From contig NZ_SMNA01000002.1 of the NCBI RefSeq assembly GCF_004353825.1, positions 518,752 to 582,751 of the forward strand: a stretch of DNA of 64,000 bases, given 5' to 3'. The position numbers and the translations under genes were made by a program. Shown here piece after piece: positions 45,120-53,852 of the stretch (within the stretch, counting starts at the first letter, position 1; each line of letters starts with the position of its first letter). The notes below the pieces were generated by a model. That model saw only the letters and a list, made by a program, of their open reading frames with translations. It was not told the origin of the DNA and made no database searches. Origin of the DNA: Occultella glacieicola. GTDB lineage: Bacteria; Actinomycetota; Actinomycetes; Actinomycetales; Beutenbergiaceae.

Positions 45120-46316
45120 GTGGATCCCCGTCACCTGAGCCTGCTGCTCTCGCCGGACGGGTGGGCGCTGCTCTCCCGCCTGCCCCCCTACGACGAGGAC
45201 CAGACCCTGCGGCTCTCCGAGGGCCTGCGCGCCCGCGGTCTCGACCCGGACCTGATCGCGGCGGCCCTGACCCAGAGCCGGCTGCGCGCTCGCGCGGAGG
45301 CGAAGTTCGGCGAGTTCGCCCGGGACATGCTGTTCACGCCCGACGGCCTCGAGCAGGCCACCCGGCTCCCGGTGGCCGCGCTCCACGCCGCCCGGTATGC
45401 CCGTGCGGGTTCGCTCCGGGTGGCCGATCTCGGCTGTGGGCTCGGCGGTGACGCCATGGCACTGGCCGGGCTGGGCGTGCAGGTCCTCGCCGTGGAGCAG
45501 GACGAGGCGACGGCGGCGATCGCCACGGTGAACCTGCGCGCCTTCCCGGAGGCGACCGTGCGGCACGCCGACGCGATGTCGCTCGATCTCGCCGCCGAGG
45601 GCGTCGATGCCCTGTTCGCGGACCCGGCCCGACGCACCCGGCGGGGCAACCGGGTGTTCGACCCGAGCGCCTACTCCCCGGATCTCGACTCGCTCCTGGC
45701 GCTGCGCGAGCAGGTCCCCGACCTGGGCCTGAAGGTCGGGCCCGGGATCCCCTACCAGGCCCTGCCCTCGCAGACCCATGCCCAGTGGGTCTCCGTGGAC
45801 TCCTCCGTGGTGGAGGCCGGCCTCTGGTACGGCCGCCTGGCCCCCGAGGGCTCCGGTCGCAGCGCGCTGGTCATCCGCGGCACGGACCAGCACCTGCTGT
45901 CCTGGCCCGGCGACGCGGACGCCCGGGCCGAGCAGGCCCCGACCGGCGACCTCGGCGCCTACCTGTACGAACCCGACGGCGCCGTGATCCGTGCCGGTCT
46001 CGTGGCCCGGGTCGCCGCCGAGCTCGAGGGGACCCTGGTCGACGAGTCGATCGCGTACGTGACGACCGGAAGCCGGCGCACGACCCCGTTCGCGACCTGC
46101 TACCGCATCCTGGACAGCTTCGACTTCGGGCTCAAGCGGCTCCGGTCCTACCTGCGCACCCGCGACGTGGGGCGAGCGACCATCAAGAAGCGAGGCACCG
46201 CCGTCGTCCCCGAGCAGTTGCGGCAGCAACTTGCCCTCAAGGGCCCGAACGAGGCGACGATCGTGCTCACCCGGCTGCGCGGGCGGCAGAGCGTGCTCGT
46301 CGTCGAACCGGTCTGA
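45120..46316 (+). CDS. Class I SAM-dependent methyltransferase with THUMP-like domain
   Basis: A 398-residue protein. An N-terminal helical part contains FARDMLFTPDGLEQAT; then the Rossmann methyltransferase motif VADLGCGLGGDAMALA (about residue 103) with VLAVEQDEAT, and a DPARR motif (LFADPARRTRRGNRVF) in the position of a catalytic loop. A C-terminal THUMP-like segment (YRILDSFDFGLKRLRSYLR...) is present. The DPARR motif is typical of a predicted RNA or protein methyltransferase group in actinobacteria; the target is unknown. GGGAGGA lies 8 nt before GTG 45120. Confidence 0.87.
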   Translation: MDPRHLSLLLSPDGWALLSRLPPYDEDQTLRLSEGLRARGLDPDLIAAALTQSRLRARAEAKFGEFARDMLFTPDGLEQATRLPVAALHAARYARAGSLRVADLGCGLGGDAMALAGLGVQVLAVEQDEATAAIATVNLRAFPEATVRHADAMSLDLAAEGVDALFADPARRTRRGNRVFDPSAYSPDLDSLLALREQVPDLGLKVGPGIPYQALPSQTHAQWVSVDSSVVEAGLWYGRLAPEGSGRSALVIRGTDQHLLSWPGDADARAEQAPTGDLGAYLYEPDGAVIRAGLVARVAAELEGTLVDESIAYVTTGSRRTTPFATCYRILDSFDFGLKRLRSYLRTRDVGRATIKKRGTAVVPEQLRQQLALKGPNEATIVLTRLRGRQSVLVVEPV

Positions 46317-46384
46317 GTCGTCCGAGCGGTGAGTGGTGCGCGCGATGGTGGGCACGCCCCGAACCCAGGTGCCAAGATGAGCCG

Positions 46385-47533
46385 GTGACGATCGAGTTCG
46401 CGAGTTCGGCCCGCTCCAGCCTCGGCGTGGAGTGGGAACTGGCCCTCGTCGACACCGACTCCGGGGACCTGCGCCAGGTGGCGCAGACGGTCCTCGACGC
46501 GGTCGCGCCGGCGGACGGCTCGCAGCACCCGGCGATCCGCCAGGAGCTCCTGCTGAACACGGTCGAGGTCGTCTCCGGGGTGCGCACCACGGTGTCGGAC
46601 GCCATGGCGGACCTCGCCGCGGGCACGGCGCTCGTGCGCGAGGTCACCGATCCGCTGCGGGTGGAGCTGATGAGCGCCGGCACCCACCCGTCCGCGCACT
46701 GGGGCAACCAGAAGGTGACGGACAAGGCCCGCTACGCCACCCTGATCGACCGCACCCAGTGGTGGGGTCGGCAGATGCTGATCTACGGGGTGCACGTGCA
46801 CGTCGGAATCGAGGACCGGGACAAGGTGCTCCCGATCCTGAACGCGCTGCTCGCCTACTACCCGCACCTGCTCGCCCTCTCGGCGTCGTCGCCGTTCTGG
46901 GACGGCCGGGACACCGGGTACGCGTCCAACCGCGCGCTGCTGTTCCAACAGCTGCCGACGGCGGGGCTCCCGTTCACGACGATCGGCACCTGGGCGGAGC
47001 TCGAGCACTACGTCGGGGACATGCTGCACACCGGCGTCATCGACGAGTTCGACGAGATCCGGTGGGACCTGCGCCCCTCCCCCAAGTTCGGCACCCTCGA
47101 GATGCGCATCTGCGACGGCATCTCGAACGCGCTCGAACTCGGTGCGATCGCCGCCCTGACCCACTGCCTCGTGGAGCACCTGTCCCGACTCATCGACGCC
47201 GGCGAGCCCCTGCCGAGCATCTCGCCCTGGTTCCTCGCCGAGAACAAGTGGCGTTCGGCCCGGTACGGGCTCGAGGCCATCGTGATCCTCGACGAGGACG
47301 GCACCGAGGAACTGGTCACCGACCACCTCGACCGCCTGCTGGGCACCCTGGCCCCGGTCGCCGCGGACCTCGGCTGCGTGGCGGAGCTCGAGGGGGTCCG
47401 CGAACTCATCGCGAGCGGCGGCTCCTACCGGCGCCAGCGCGCCGTGGCCGCGCGCCACGGCGGGGCCTTGGATGCGGTGGTGGCACACCTGGTCGCCGAG
47501 TTCCGGGCCGGCCGGCCGCTGCCGGTGGACTGA
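46385..47533 (+). CDS. YbdK-type carboxylate-amine ligase (glutamate-cysteine ligase 2 family)
   Basis: A 382-residue ATP-dependent ligase. LGVEWELALVD opens the fold, with HPSAHWG, QMLIYGVHVHVGIEDRD and RWDLRPSPKFGTLEMRICDG carrying the Glu and His active-site residues of the GCS2 family. E. coli YbdK has weak glutamate-cysteine ligase activity; actinobacteria that use mycothiol also carry such enzymes, so the true amine substrate is uncertain. GTG 46385 lacks a ribosome site. It is the second of two co-directional genes, 68 bp after the methyltransferase. Confidence 0.92.
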   Translation: MTIEFASSARSSLGVEWELALVDTDSGDLRQVAQTVLDAVAPADGSQHPAIRQELLLNTVEVVSGVRTTVSDAMADLAAGTALVREVTDPLRVELMSAGTHPSAHWGNQKVTDKARYATLIDRTQWWGRQMLIYGVHVHVGIEDRDKVLPILNALLAYYPHLLALSASSPFWDGRDTGYASNRALLFQQLPTAGLPFTTIGTWAELEHYVGDMLHTGVIDEFDEIRWDLRPSPKFGTLEMRICDGISNALELGAIAALTHCLVEHLSRLIDAGEPLPSISPWFLAENKWRSARYGLEAIVILDEDGTEELVTDHLDRLLGTLAPVAADLGCVAELEGVRELIASGGSYRRQRAVAARHGGALDAVVAHLVAEFRAGRPLPVD

Positions 47534-47551
47534 GCCGGCACCCGGTCGGTC

Positions 47552-47938
47552 CTAGGCGCTCGCCTGCAGCCGCGCGTGGGCGGCCCGGCCGCGGATCCAC
47601 AGCACGGCCAGGATCACGAACCCGAGCCCCACGCACGCCGGCACCACGAACCCCCAGACGCCGCCGGTCACGGAGCCGGCCCGGAACAGGTCCGTGATCA
47701 GGGTTGCCCACAGGGGCGCACCGATGATCAGCGGCAGCCCGAGCACCGCCAGGGAACGCTCGGCCGGTGTCCACAGCGGCGAGGCGGCGACGAGGACGAT
47801 GCCGGCCAGCAGCAGCACGAGCGGGTAGACGAACACCGCGAGCAGGGCGCCCGCGCCGATCGACAGCAGCGCGACCGGTGGCACCCAGGCGCCGGCCAGT
47901 CGTGGCGTTCGCGTCGTCGGGCTCGGATCGGTTCCCAT
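47552..47938 (-). CDS. Small membrane protein, unknown function
   Basis: A 128-residue protein with four membrane helices (about 16-36, 38-55, 66-86 and 94-115) after a short polar N terminus, ending in basic residues. No conserved motif is recognised. It converges with the ligase gene and is divergent from the padR gene, with 91 bp between the two starts. Confidence 0.72.
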   Translation of the reverse strand: MGTDPSPTTRTPRLAGAWVPPVALLSIGAGALLAVFVYPLVLLLAGIVLVAASPLWTPAERSLAVLGLPLIIGAPLWATLITDLFRAGSVTGGVWGFVVPACVGLGFVILAVLWIRGRAAHARLQASA

Positions 47939-47972
47939 CTCGAGGCCACACGCTAGTGCCTCGGCCGGGCCT

Positions 47973-48022
47973 CTATTCGATCTCGGCCACTACTTGTCAA
48001 TACCGAATAGCTGGCGTAGTCT
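47973..48022 (+). promoter_or_regulatory. padR promoter with flanking inverted repeat
   Basis: -35 TTGTCA (47994-47999), a 17-bp spacer and -10 TAGTCT (48017-48022) stand 7 nt before ATG 48030, a near-consensus leaderless promoter. CTATTCG (47973-47979) and CGAATAG (48004-48010) form a dyad around the -35 box and spacer, a possible autoregulatory site for PadR. Confidence 0.7.
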
Positions 48023-48029
48023 CATTCGC

Positions 48030-48383
48030 ATGGAGCCCGAAGCGCCGCTGGTGCGCGACCCGCAACTCCTCAAGGGGGTGCTGCCGATGCTGGTCCTGGC
48101 GCTGCTCGAGGGGGACGAGTCCTATGGCTACGAACTCGTCACCCGGCTGCATGGCGCCGGACTGACCGGCGTCGCCACCGGAACCGTGTACCCCGTCCTG
48201 ACCCGCCTGGAGCGCGACGGGCACCTCGCCTCGCGTCTGGTCGCCTCGGACGCGGGGCCCGCCCGCAAGTACTACCGCCCCACCGACGCCGGCCGCGCGG
48301 CCCTCGCCGTCGCGAACGCGAGTTGGCACTCGCTCGCCGCCGTCGTCGATCACGTGCTCGCCGCCCCCGAGGAGGAACGATGA
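48030..48383 (+). CDS. PadR-family transcriptional repressor
   Basis: A 117-residue PadR regulator. The winged helix includes LPMLVLALLEGDESYGYELVTRL and the conserved TGTVYPVLTRLERDG recognition region, followed by RKYYRPTDAGRAAL and a C-terminal dimerisation helix. ATG 48030 follows a leaderless promoter; GAGGAGGAAC at its end serves as ribosome site for the next gene, whose ATG overlaps this stop (ATGA). PadR/HAAS pairs usually control their own operon and envelope stress or antibiotic export genes. Confidence 0.93.
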   Translation: MEPEAPLVRDPQLLKGVLPMLVLALLEGDESYGYELVTRLHGAGLTGVATGTVYPVLTRLERDGHLASRLVASDAGPARKYYRPTDAGRAALAVANASWHSLAAVVDHVLAAPEEER

Positions 48384-48904
48384 CCACCACGACCCTGTCC
48401 CTGGCCGACCGCTGGCGGCGCTTCACCTACGTCCAGACCGTCGAACTGTTCCTCGATGCGATGCCGCGCCGGCGCCGGCGGGCCGTGCTCGCCGAGCTGC
48501 GCGAGAACATCGACGCCGCGACCGCCGACGTCGGCCTGCCGACCGCCCTCGCCGACCTCGGTCGGCCGAGCGACCTGGCCGCCCGGTACCTGGAGTCCGA
48601 ACCACCCGACCGGCCGACCTGGCACATCGGCGCCCTTGCCGCCTCGATCGTGTTCGCGGCCTGGCTGCTCGGTACCGTGGTGTACACGTTCGGCATGCTG
48701 GACGCGCTCCTGGCGCTCTCCCCGGCGACCTCGGTCGCGGAGGGCAGTTTCTTCGGGGTCGGGATCCGCGCCGAGGCGGGCCCGGAGGTGCTCGCCGCCG
48801 AGTTCCGCGGCGTCTCCTGGCCGGCCGTGGTCGCGATGGTCGTGATCTTCGGGCTGTTCTCGCGCCTCTGGCGGGTCCTGCCCGGCGCGCGCCGGGTCTC
48901 CTGA
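48380..48904 (+). CDS. HAAS-domain membrane protein, PadR partner
   Basis: A 174-residue protein. The N-terminal domain (FTYVQTVELFLDAMPRRRRRAVLAELRENIDAA, about 15-75) matches the HAAS signalling domain found in the gene after padR; two membrane helices follow (about 82-105 and 148-166) around an extracytoplasmic loop. It probably senses a membrane signal and modulates PadR. Translationally coupled to padR with GGAGGA upstream of ATG 48380. Confidence 0.85.
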   Translation: MTTTTLSLADRWRRFTYVQTVELFLDAMPRRRRRAVLAELRENIDAATADVGLPTALADLGRPSDLAARYLESEPPDRPTWHIGALAASIVFAAWLLGTVVYTFGMLDALLALSPATSVAEGSFFGVGIRAEAGPEVLAAEFRGVSWPAVVAMVVIFGLFSRLWRVLPGARRVS

Positions 48905-48917
48905 GCCGGCCGCCGGT

Positions 48918-50579
48918 TCAGCAGACCGTCGCGGGCAGACCGGAGACCTCGACCGGCAGGGTCCCCGGCGCGGGTGCGGCACCGGTCAGTACGGCGGCCA
49001 CCGCCTCGAACGCCTGCGCCGTGCGGCCGTAGACGGCGAGCCGCGTCGGCGCGTCGGTCTCGGTGAGCAGCCAGGGCTCGTCCAGGAGCACGGCCACGTC
49101 GGCACTGCCCGACGGCGTCGCTCCGGTCAGCAGCCGCACGTCGGTGTCCGCGGGCTGCTCGAGCGCGACCACGTCGAGGCCGGCGGCCTCGGCCGCGGCC
49201 ACGAAACCATCCCAGTCCGCGCGGCTGCCGCCCCGCACGTGGATCGTGTCGCCGGCAAGGGCACGGCCGCACTGCCCGGCCACCTGGGTGATGGCGGCCG
49301 CCGACAGCGCGAGCGACGCCGGTGCCGCGGACCCGACGTCCGCCGTCGTCACGGCCTGCGCGTCGGCGGCGATCGCGGCCTGCCAGCGCATCAGGGCGAT
49401 CACCCGGCCCGCCGCCTCGTCCACCCGGTCCCGGCCCAGGCTGCCGTCAGCGAGTGCGGCGACGATGCCCGCGTGTGCCGCCGGGACGTCGACCGGCCCG
49501 AGCAGCAGGTCTGCGCCGGCCTGCAGGGCCAGGACGGCGATCTCGGCGGAGCTCCAGGTCTGGGTGAGCGCACCCATGTCCAGGCCGTCGGTGATCGCCA
49601 CCCCAGTGAAGCCGAGGTCCTCGCGCAGGACCCGGTAGGCCTCGGGCGAGACCGACGCGGGCACCCCCGGGTCCCATGCCTCGACGGCGATGTGGCCCAT
49701 CATCACGGTCGGGGCACCCGCGTCGACGGCCCGCTCGAACGGCACCAGGTCCCGGGCCGCGAGCTCGGCGGCGCTCGCTCCCTGTACGGGCAGCCCCTGG
49801 TGGGAGTCGACGGTCAGCGAGCCGTGCCCCGGAAAGTGCTTGACGCTCGAGATCACGCCACCGGCGGTGAAGCCCGCAGTCGCGGCGGTGACGGCACGGG
49901 CGGCTCGTTCGGGGTCGGAACTCGCCGCCCGCATCCCGATGGTGACGTCCGCGGGCCCGACCGTGACGTCGGCGTCCGGGGCGAAGTCGTAGTTCAGGCC
50001 GGAGGCCCGCAGTTCCAGCGCCATCGCCTCGGCGGCCGCCGACGTCACGGCCGGGTCGTCCGCGGCGCCCGCGGACATGAAGGTCGGGAACGAGGTCCAG
50101 GGTCCCGCCGCGGCACCGAGCCGTTGCACCAGCCCGCCCTCGTTGTCCACCGCGAAGGCCGCCGGCCAGTCCCGGCCCGACTCCGCCTGGGCCGCCTGCA
50201 GCGCCGAACCGGTGGCGGCCACCTGGTCCACGGAGGCGACGTTCTCGGAGAACAGCACGAGGCCGGCGAGGTGATGGGCGGTGAGGGCGGCGGCCGCTGC
50301 CGCGGGGTCGGTACCGGGGTAGCGGGCGAGCAGCACCTGCCCGGCGACCTCCTCGGGACTCATCGCGGCGGCAACGGCCGTGGCCTCCGCGACGTCGGTG
50401 GGGGTCGGCCCCCAGGCGAGCGGCTCCTCCGTCGGCTCCGGGCTGGTCGGCGTCGGGCTCTCGGTGGTGCCTGTGGGTTCGGTCGGGGTCGGTTCGGGCG
50501 GTGAGGTCGGGGTGCAGGCGGTCGCCGCGAGCGCCAGTGCCACCGCAAGCCCGAGGACGGCCGATCCCGGCCGCCTCAT
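48918..50579 (-). CDS. Lipoprotein glycoside hydrolase family 3 (NagZ-like)
   Basis: A 553-residue exported enzyme. Signal peptide with lipobox (AATAC), a Pro/Thr/Glu/Ser-rich tether of about 40 residues, then a GH3 barrel. The NagZ-type His-Asp loop is present ([18 protein letters not shown]), and the nucleophile Asp is in [12 protein letters not shown]-terminal alpha/beta domain of about 150 residues follows, as in two-domain actinobacterial beta-N-acetylhexosaminidases. Likely acts on N-acetylglucosamine from peptidoglycan outside the cell. The ATG overlaps the tsaD stop (ATGA), so translation is coupled to it. Confidence 0.92.
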   Translation of the reverse strand: MRRPGSAVLGLAVALALAATACTPTSPPEPTPTEPTGTTESPTPTSPEPTEEPLAWGPTPTDVAEATAVAAAMSPEEVAGQVLLARYPGTDPAAAAAALTAHHLAGLVLFSENVASVDQVAATGSALQAAQAESGRDWPAAFAVDNEGGLVQRLGAAAGPWTSFPTFMSAGAADDPAVTSAAAEAMALELRASGLNYDFAPDADVTVGPADVTIGMRAASSDPERAARAVTAATAGFTAGGVISSVKHFPGHGSLTVDSHQGLPVQGASAAELAARDLVPFERAVDAGAPTVMMGHIAVEAWDPGVPASVSPEAYRVLREDLGFTGVAITDGLDMGALTQTWSSAEIAVLALQAGADLLLGPVDVPAAHAGIVAALADGSLGRDRVDEAAGRVIALMRWQAAIAADAQAVTTADVGSAAPASLALSAAAITQVAGQCGRALAGDTIHVRGGSRADWDGFVAAAEAAGLDVVALEQPADTDVRLLTGATPSGSADVAVLLDEPWLLTETDAPTRLAVYGRTAQAFEAVAAVLTGAAPAPGTLPVEVSGLPATVC

Positions 50580-51625
50580 GCGTGGGCGAGCACGTCGGTC
50601 AGGGGCATGCCGGAGTCGATGGTGATGTCCAGGGTCGAGGGCGGGAGTCCGGCGGCGACGACCGCAGAGCCGAGGGCCGCGATCATGGCGCCGTTGTCCG
50701 TGCAGTACCGGATCGGTGGGATCCGGACGGTGACGCCGGCCTCGCCGAGTCGCTCGGCGGCCAGCGCTCGCAGCCGGGAGTTCGCCGAGAACCCGCCACC
50801 GATGACCACCGTGTTCACCCCGTGTGCCTCGCATGCGGTCAGGGTCTTGGTGACCAGGACGTCCGCGACAGCCTCGGAGAACGAGGCTGCGATGTCGGCC
50901 GCGGGAACCTCCTGGCCGGCGTCCTGGTAGCCCTCGACGACCCGGGCCACGGCGGTCTTGAGCCCGGAGAACGAGAAGTCGTAGGGGTGCCGGGCGAGGT
51001 CCTTGCCCCGGCTGAGGCCGCGGGGGAAGGCGATCGCGGCCGGGTCGCCCGTCTGGGCGAGGCGGTCGACGTGCGGGCCGCCGGGGTACGGCAGCCCGAG
51101 GAGGCGGCCGACCTTGTCGAACGCCTCGCCCGCCGCGTCGTCGAGGGTCTGGCCGAGCTCGGTCACGTCGGTCGCGATGTCCCGGACCAGGAGCAGGCTC
51201 GAGTGGCCTCCGGAGACCACGAGGCCGAGGAACTCCTGCGGGAACGGCCCGTGCACGAGCGCGTCGACGGCCACGTGGCCGAGCACGTGGTTCACCCCGT
51301 AGAGCGGCCGGTCGATCGCGACCGCGAGCGCCTTGGCCGCGGACACACCGACGGTCAGCGAGCCCACCAGGCCGGGTCCCGCCGTCACCGCGACGGCGTC
51401 GACGTCGGCCAGGTCCACCTCCGCACGCTCGAGCGCGGCGTCCAGGGTCGGAACGAAGGATTCCAGGTGGGCACGGCTTGCGACCTCGGGCACGATGCCG
51501 CCGAACCGGGCGTGGTCGTCCATCGACGACGCGGTCACGTCGGTGAGCAGGTCCAGACCCCGGGTCAGGGCGATCCCGGTCTCGTCGCAGGAGGTCTCGA
51601 TGCCGAGGACGAGCGGTTGCACCAT
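50576..51625 (-). CDS. tsaD: tRNA N6-adenosine threonylcarbamoyltransferase TsaD
   Basis: Catalytic subunit that transfers the threonylcarbamoyl group to A37 of ANN-decoding tRNAs (t6A), working with TsaB and TsaE. 349 residues. [14 protein letters not shown] at the start, [16 protein letters not shown], the iron-binding HxxxH of [19 protein letters not shown], and [11 protein letters not shown] are all intact. ATG 51625 has AAGG upstream at 8 nt and TAAGGT as a possible leaderless -10 box. It lies downstream of tsaB-rimI and a rhodanese gene on the same strand. Confidence 0.97.
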   Translation of the reverse strand: MVQPLVLGIETSCDETGIALTRGLDLLTDVTASSMDDHARFGGIVPEVASRAHLESFVPTLDAALERAEVDLADVDAVAVTAGPGLVGSLTVGVSAAKALAVAIDRPLYGVNHVLGHVAVDALVHGPFPQEFLGLVVSGGHSSLLLVRDIATDVTELGQTLDDAAGEAFDKVGRLLGLPYPGGPHVDRLAQTGDPAAIAFPRGLSRGKDLARHPYDFSFSGLKTAVARVVEGYQDAGQEVPAADIAASFSEAVADVLVTKTLTACEAHGVNTVVIGGGFSANSRLRALAAERLGEAGVTVRIPPIRYCTDNGAMIAALGSAVVAAGLPPSTLDITIDSGMPLTDVLAHA

Positions 51626-51680
51626 GGCTCAACCTTACGTCCCGCGGGTGGCTCGGTGCCCCGCCGGTGGGGACGTCGGG

Positions 51681-52622
51681 CTACTCGCCCGGGTCCGGCG
51701 TGGCCGCGGACGGCGGGACCGGGTCGAACCCGGTCGCCACCGGCCGGTCGGAGTCGGCGGACCACTGGGACCAGGAACCCGGATACAGGGTCGCGGGTAC
51801 GCCGATGCTGGCCAGGGCGGCGACCTCGTGGGCAGCCGTGACGCCGGACCCGCAGTAGACGACGACCTCCACGTCGGGTGCGACCCCGGCCAGGGCGAAC
51901 CGTTCCCGGAGTTGCTCCGCGGGGCGGAAGGTGAGGTCCTCGGTCAGGTTCGCGTCGGTCGGCGCACTCCGGGCACCCGGGATGTGCCCGGCGCGTGGGT
52001 CGATCGGTTCGTTGGCACCGGAGTAGCGCTCCGCGGCGCGCGCGTCCAGGAGTACCGCGCCTGCGCCGTCGGGACGGTCGGCGAGCTCGGCCACCCGTGC
52101 CGCGTCGGCCACGGGCATGCCACCGGCGCTCAGCCGCACGCCGCCCGGGTCGACGCCGACCGCCCCGTCCTCGAGAATCCCACCGATGCCGTGCCAGGCG
52201 GCGAGGCCGCCGTCGAGGATGCGGACGTCGGCGATGCCGCCCCACCGCAGCAACCACCAGGCGCGCGCGGCGGCGGTGCCGCCCGAGTCGTCGTACACCA
52301 CCACGGTGTCGCCGTCGTCGATGCCCCAGCGCCGCGCCGCGGCCTCCAGGTCCGCGACCTCGGGGAGCGGATGACGCCCGGCCTCGGGTGCCGGTGGGCC
52401 GGACAGGTCGCCGTCGAGGTCGACGTACTGAGCACCGGGGATGTGGCCGGCGATGTAGAACCGGCGCCCGTCGGGTTCGGCGAGCGACCAGCGCACGTCG
52501 AGGACCACGAGGCGAGCGGCGCCGTCGGACCCGAGCAGGTCCTGCAGTTCGGCGGCGGTGATCAGGACCGAGGCCCGATGGGCGCTGGTGCCGCTGCTGC
52601 CGGTGTCGCCTTCGAACGTCAC
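51681..52622 (-). CDS. Two-domain rhodanese (sulfurtransferase)
   Basis: A 313-residue thiosulfate or 3-mercaptopyruvate sulfurtransferase. The first rhodanese domain (about 20-150, VVLDVRWSLAEPDGR) is inactive; the second (about 170-300) carries the catalytic cysteine in VVYCGSGVTAAHEVAAL. The CGSGVTA loop resembles mercaptopyruvate sulfurtransferases. GTG 52622 has GAGGAG upstream. It sits between rimI (4-bp gap) and tsaD (55 bp), an unusual place among t6A genes. A link to tRNA thiolation is possible but not shown. Confidence 0.93.
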   Translation of the reverse strand: MTFEGDTGSSGTSAHRASVLITAAELQDLLGSDGAARLVVLDVRWSLAEPDGRRFYIAGHIPGAQYVDLDGDLSGPPAPEAGRHPLPEVADLEAAARRWGIDDGDTVVVYDDSGGTAAARAWWLLRWGGIADVRILDGGLAAWHGIGGILEDGAVGVDPGGVRLSAGGMPVADAARVAELADRPDGAGAVLLDARAAERYSGANEPIDPRAGHIPGARSAPTDANLTEDLTFRPAEQLRERFALAGVAPDVEVVVYCGSGVTAAHEVAALASIGVPATLYPGSWSQWSADSDRPVATGFDPVPPSAATPDPGE

Positions 52623-52626
52623 GTGC

Positions 52627-53139
52627 TCACTCCTCGATCGCCTCGGCTCCGACCGGGCCGAGTCCCCGACGGTGGGGGCGCTCCAACGGTAGCCGCATCA
52701 CGAGCGCGTCCGCGCCCTCGGGCTGGTAGTAGCGACGCCGGACCCCGAGGGCCTCGAACCCGAACGACCGGTACAGCGCCTGGGCGCCCTCGTCGTGCAG
52801 GCGGACCTCGAGGAACACGGCCTCGGCCGACACGGACCGGGCTCGCGCGATCAGTTCGGCGAGCATCAGCCGGGCCAGTCCGCGGCGGCGGTGTGTCGGG
52901 GCGACGCCGATCGTCATGACCGTGCTCTCGGGCGCCAGCGCGACGCCGGCATACCCGACCACCAGACCGGGCTCGGTCTCGACGACGACGTAGTGCCGGT
53001 CCGACCGGGCCAGCTCGGACTCGTACGAGGCGCGCGACCAGGCGCCGGCGCCGAAGAGCACCGGCTCCAGTTCGATCACCCGGTCCAGGTCCGCCCCCGA
53101 CATCGGGCGCAGGCGGTCGGGCGGCGCACCATCGGTCAC
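52627..53139 (-). CDS. rimI: Ribosomal protein S18-alanine N-acetyltransferase RimI
   Basis: A 170-residue GNAT enzyme. The acetyl-CoA motif reads VMTIGVAPTHRRRGLARLML, followed by FLEVRLHDEGAQALYRSFGFEALGVRRRYY, which is the RimI signature. It sits in its usual place after tsaB. The GTG start overlaps the tsaB stop (GTGA). Confidence 0.95.
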   Translation of the reverse strand: MTDGAPPDRLRPMSGADLDRVIELEPVLFGAGAWSRASYESELARSDRHYVVVETEPGLVVGYAGVALAPESTVMTIGVAPTHRRRGLARLMLAELIARARSVSAEAVFLEVRLHDEGAQALYRSFGFEALGVRRRYYQPEGADALVMRLPLERPHRRGLGPVGAEAIEE

Positions 53140-53852
53140 GAGGCGCGCTTGCGGCCGGGTGCGGCGTGGATGTCCGGGCGGCGTAGATAGCGGGGGGCCG
53201 TGGTGAGGTCTCCACCGGAGCCGAGCCGGGCTGTCGTGATCCGGCCGAGGACGATCGGGTCGACGACCGCAGCGAGTGCGTCGGGTACGGCGTGGGCGGC
53301 GAACGCGTCGGGGTACAGGGCCGCGCCGCGCCCGACCACCGCCCCTTCGGCGATCGGGTCCGGGAACCGGGATGCCACCTCGGCGGGGGTGTCCACCCCG
53401 GGACCGCCGAGTGTGTGCACGTCGAAGGGGGCTGGGCCGTCCGCCAGGGCGGCGGGGCGGTAGTGCGCCCAGTAGACCTCGCGCCGGCGGGCGTCCGTGA
53501 GTGCGAGGACCTCGGCGTCCGGCCCGGCGCTCACCAGGGCGGCGTAGCCGAGCGCGTCCAGCGAGCACACCCCGTGCACACCGATGCCCAGGGCCCGGCC
53601 CATCGTCATCGCGGTGACCAGGCCGACCCGCAGCCCGGTGAACGGAGCCGGGCCCGTGCCGACCGCGATGGCGGTGAGGTCACGTGGCGTGATCCCCGCC
53701 CCGTGCAGCACGGACTCGATCATCGGAGTGAGGGTCTCGGTGTGCCTGCGGGCGTCGCCGCTCCGCTCGGTGCCGAGCGGGTCCTCGCCACACAGGAGCC
53801 CGACGGCGCCGCCGTCCGAGGTGTCGAGGCACAGGATCAGTGGTTCACGCAC
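53136..53852 (-). CDS. tsaB: t6A biosynthesis protein TsaB
   Basis: A 238-residue ASKHA-fold scaffold protein of the t6A complex, partner of TsaD and TsaE. LILCLDTSDGGAVGL at the start, IAVGTGPAPFTGLRVGL and the LDALGYAA segment define TsaB. It lacks TsaD's metal site, as expected. GTG 53852 overlaps the end of alr-tsaE by 8 nt, and TACAGT (53859-53864) 6 nt upstream suggests an internal leaderless promoter. Followed by rimI with 4-nt overlap. Confidence 0.95.
   Translation of the reverse strand: MREPLILCLDTSDGGAVGLLCGEDPLGTERSGDARRHTETLTPMIESVLHGAGITPRDLTAIAVGTGPAPFTGLRVGLVTAMTMGRALGIGVHGVCSLDALGYAALVSAGPDAEVLALTDARRREVYWAHYRPAALADGPAPFDVHTLGGPGVDTPAEVASRFPDPIAEGAVVGRGAALYPDAFAAHAVPDALAAVVDPIVLGRITTARLGSGGDLTTAPRYLRRPDIHAAPGRKRAS

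Noticed and set aside
43551..46355. A 934-codon open frame on the - strand crossing groES leader, PrsW and the methyltransferase
   Set aside because: It crosses the groES promoter and the PrsW gene in another frame and is antisense to the methyltransferase; residues are low-complexity Arg/Pro/Ala, so it is a shadow.
48918..51632. A 904-codon frame joining the GH3 gene with upstream sequence
   Set aside because: The upstream half is an alternate frame of tsaD; a signal peptide and lipobox begin at ATG 50579.
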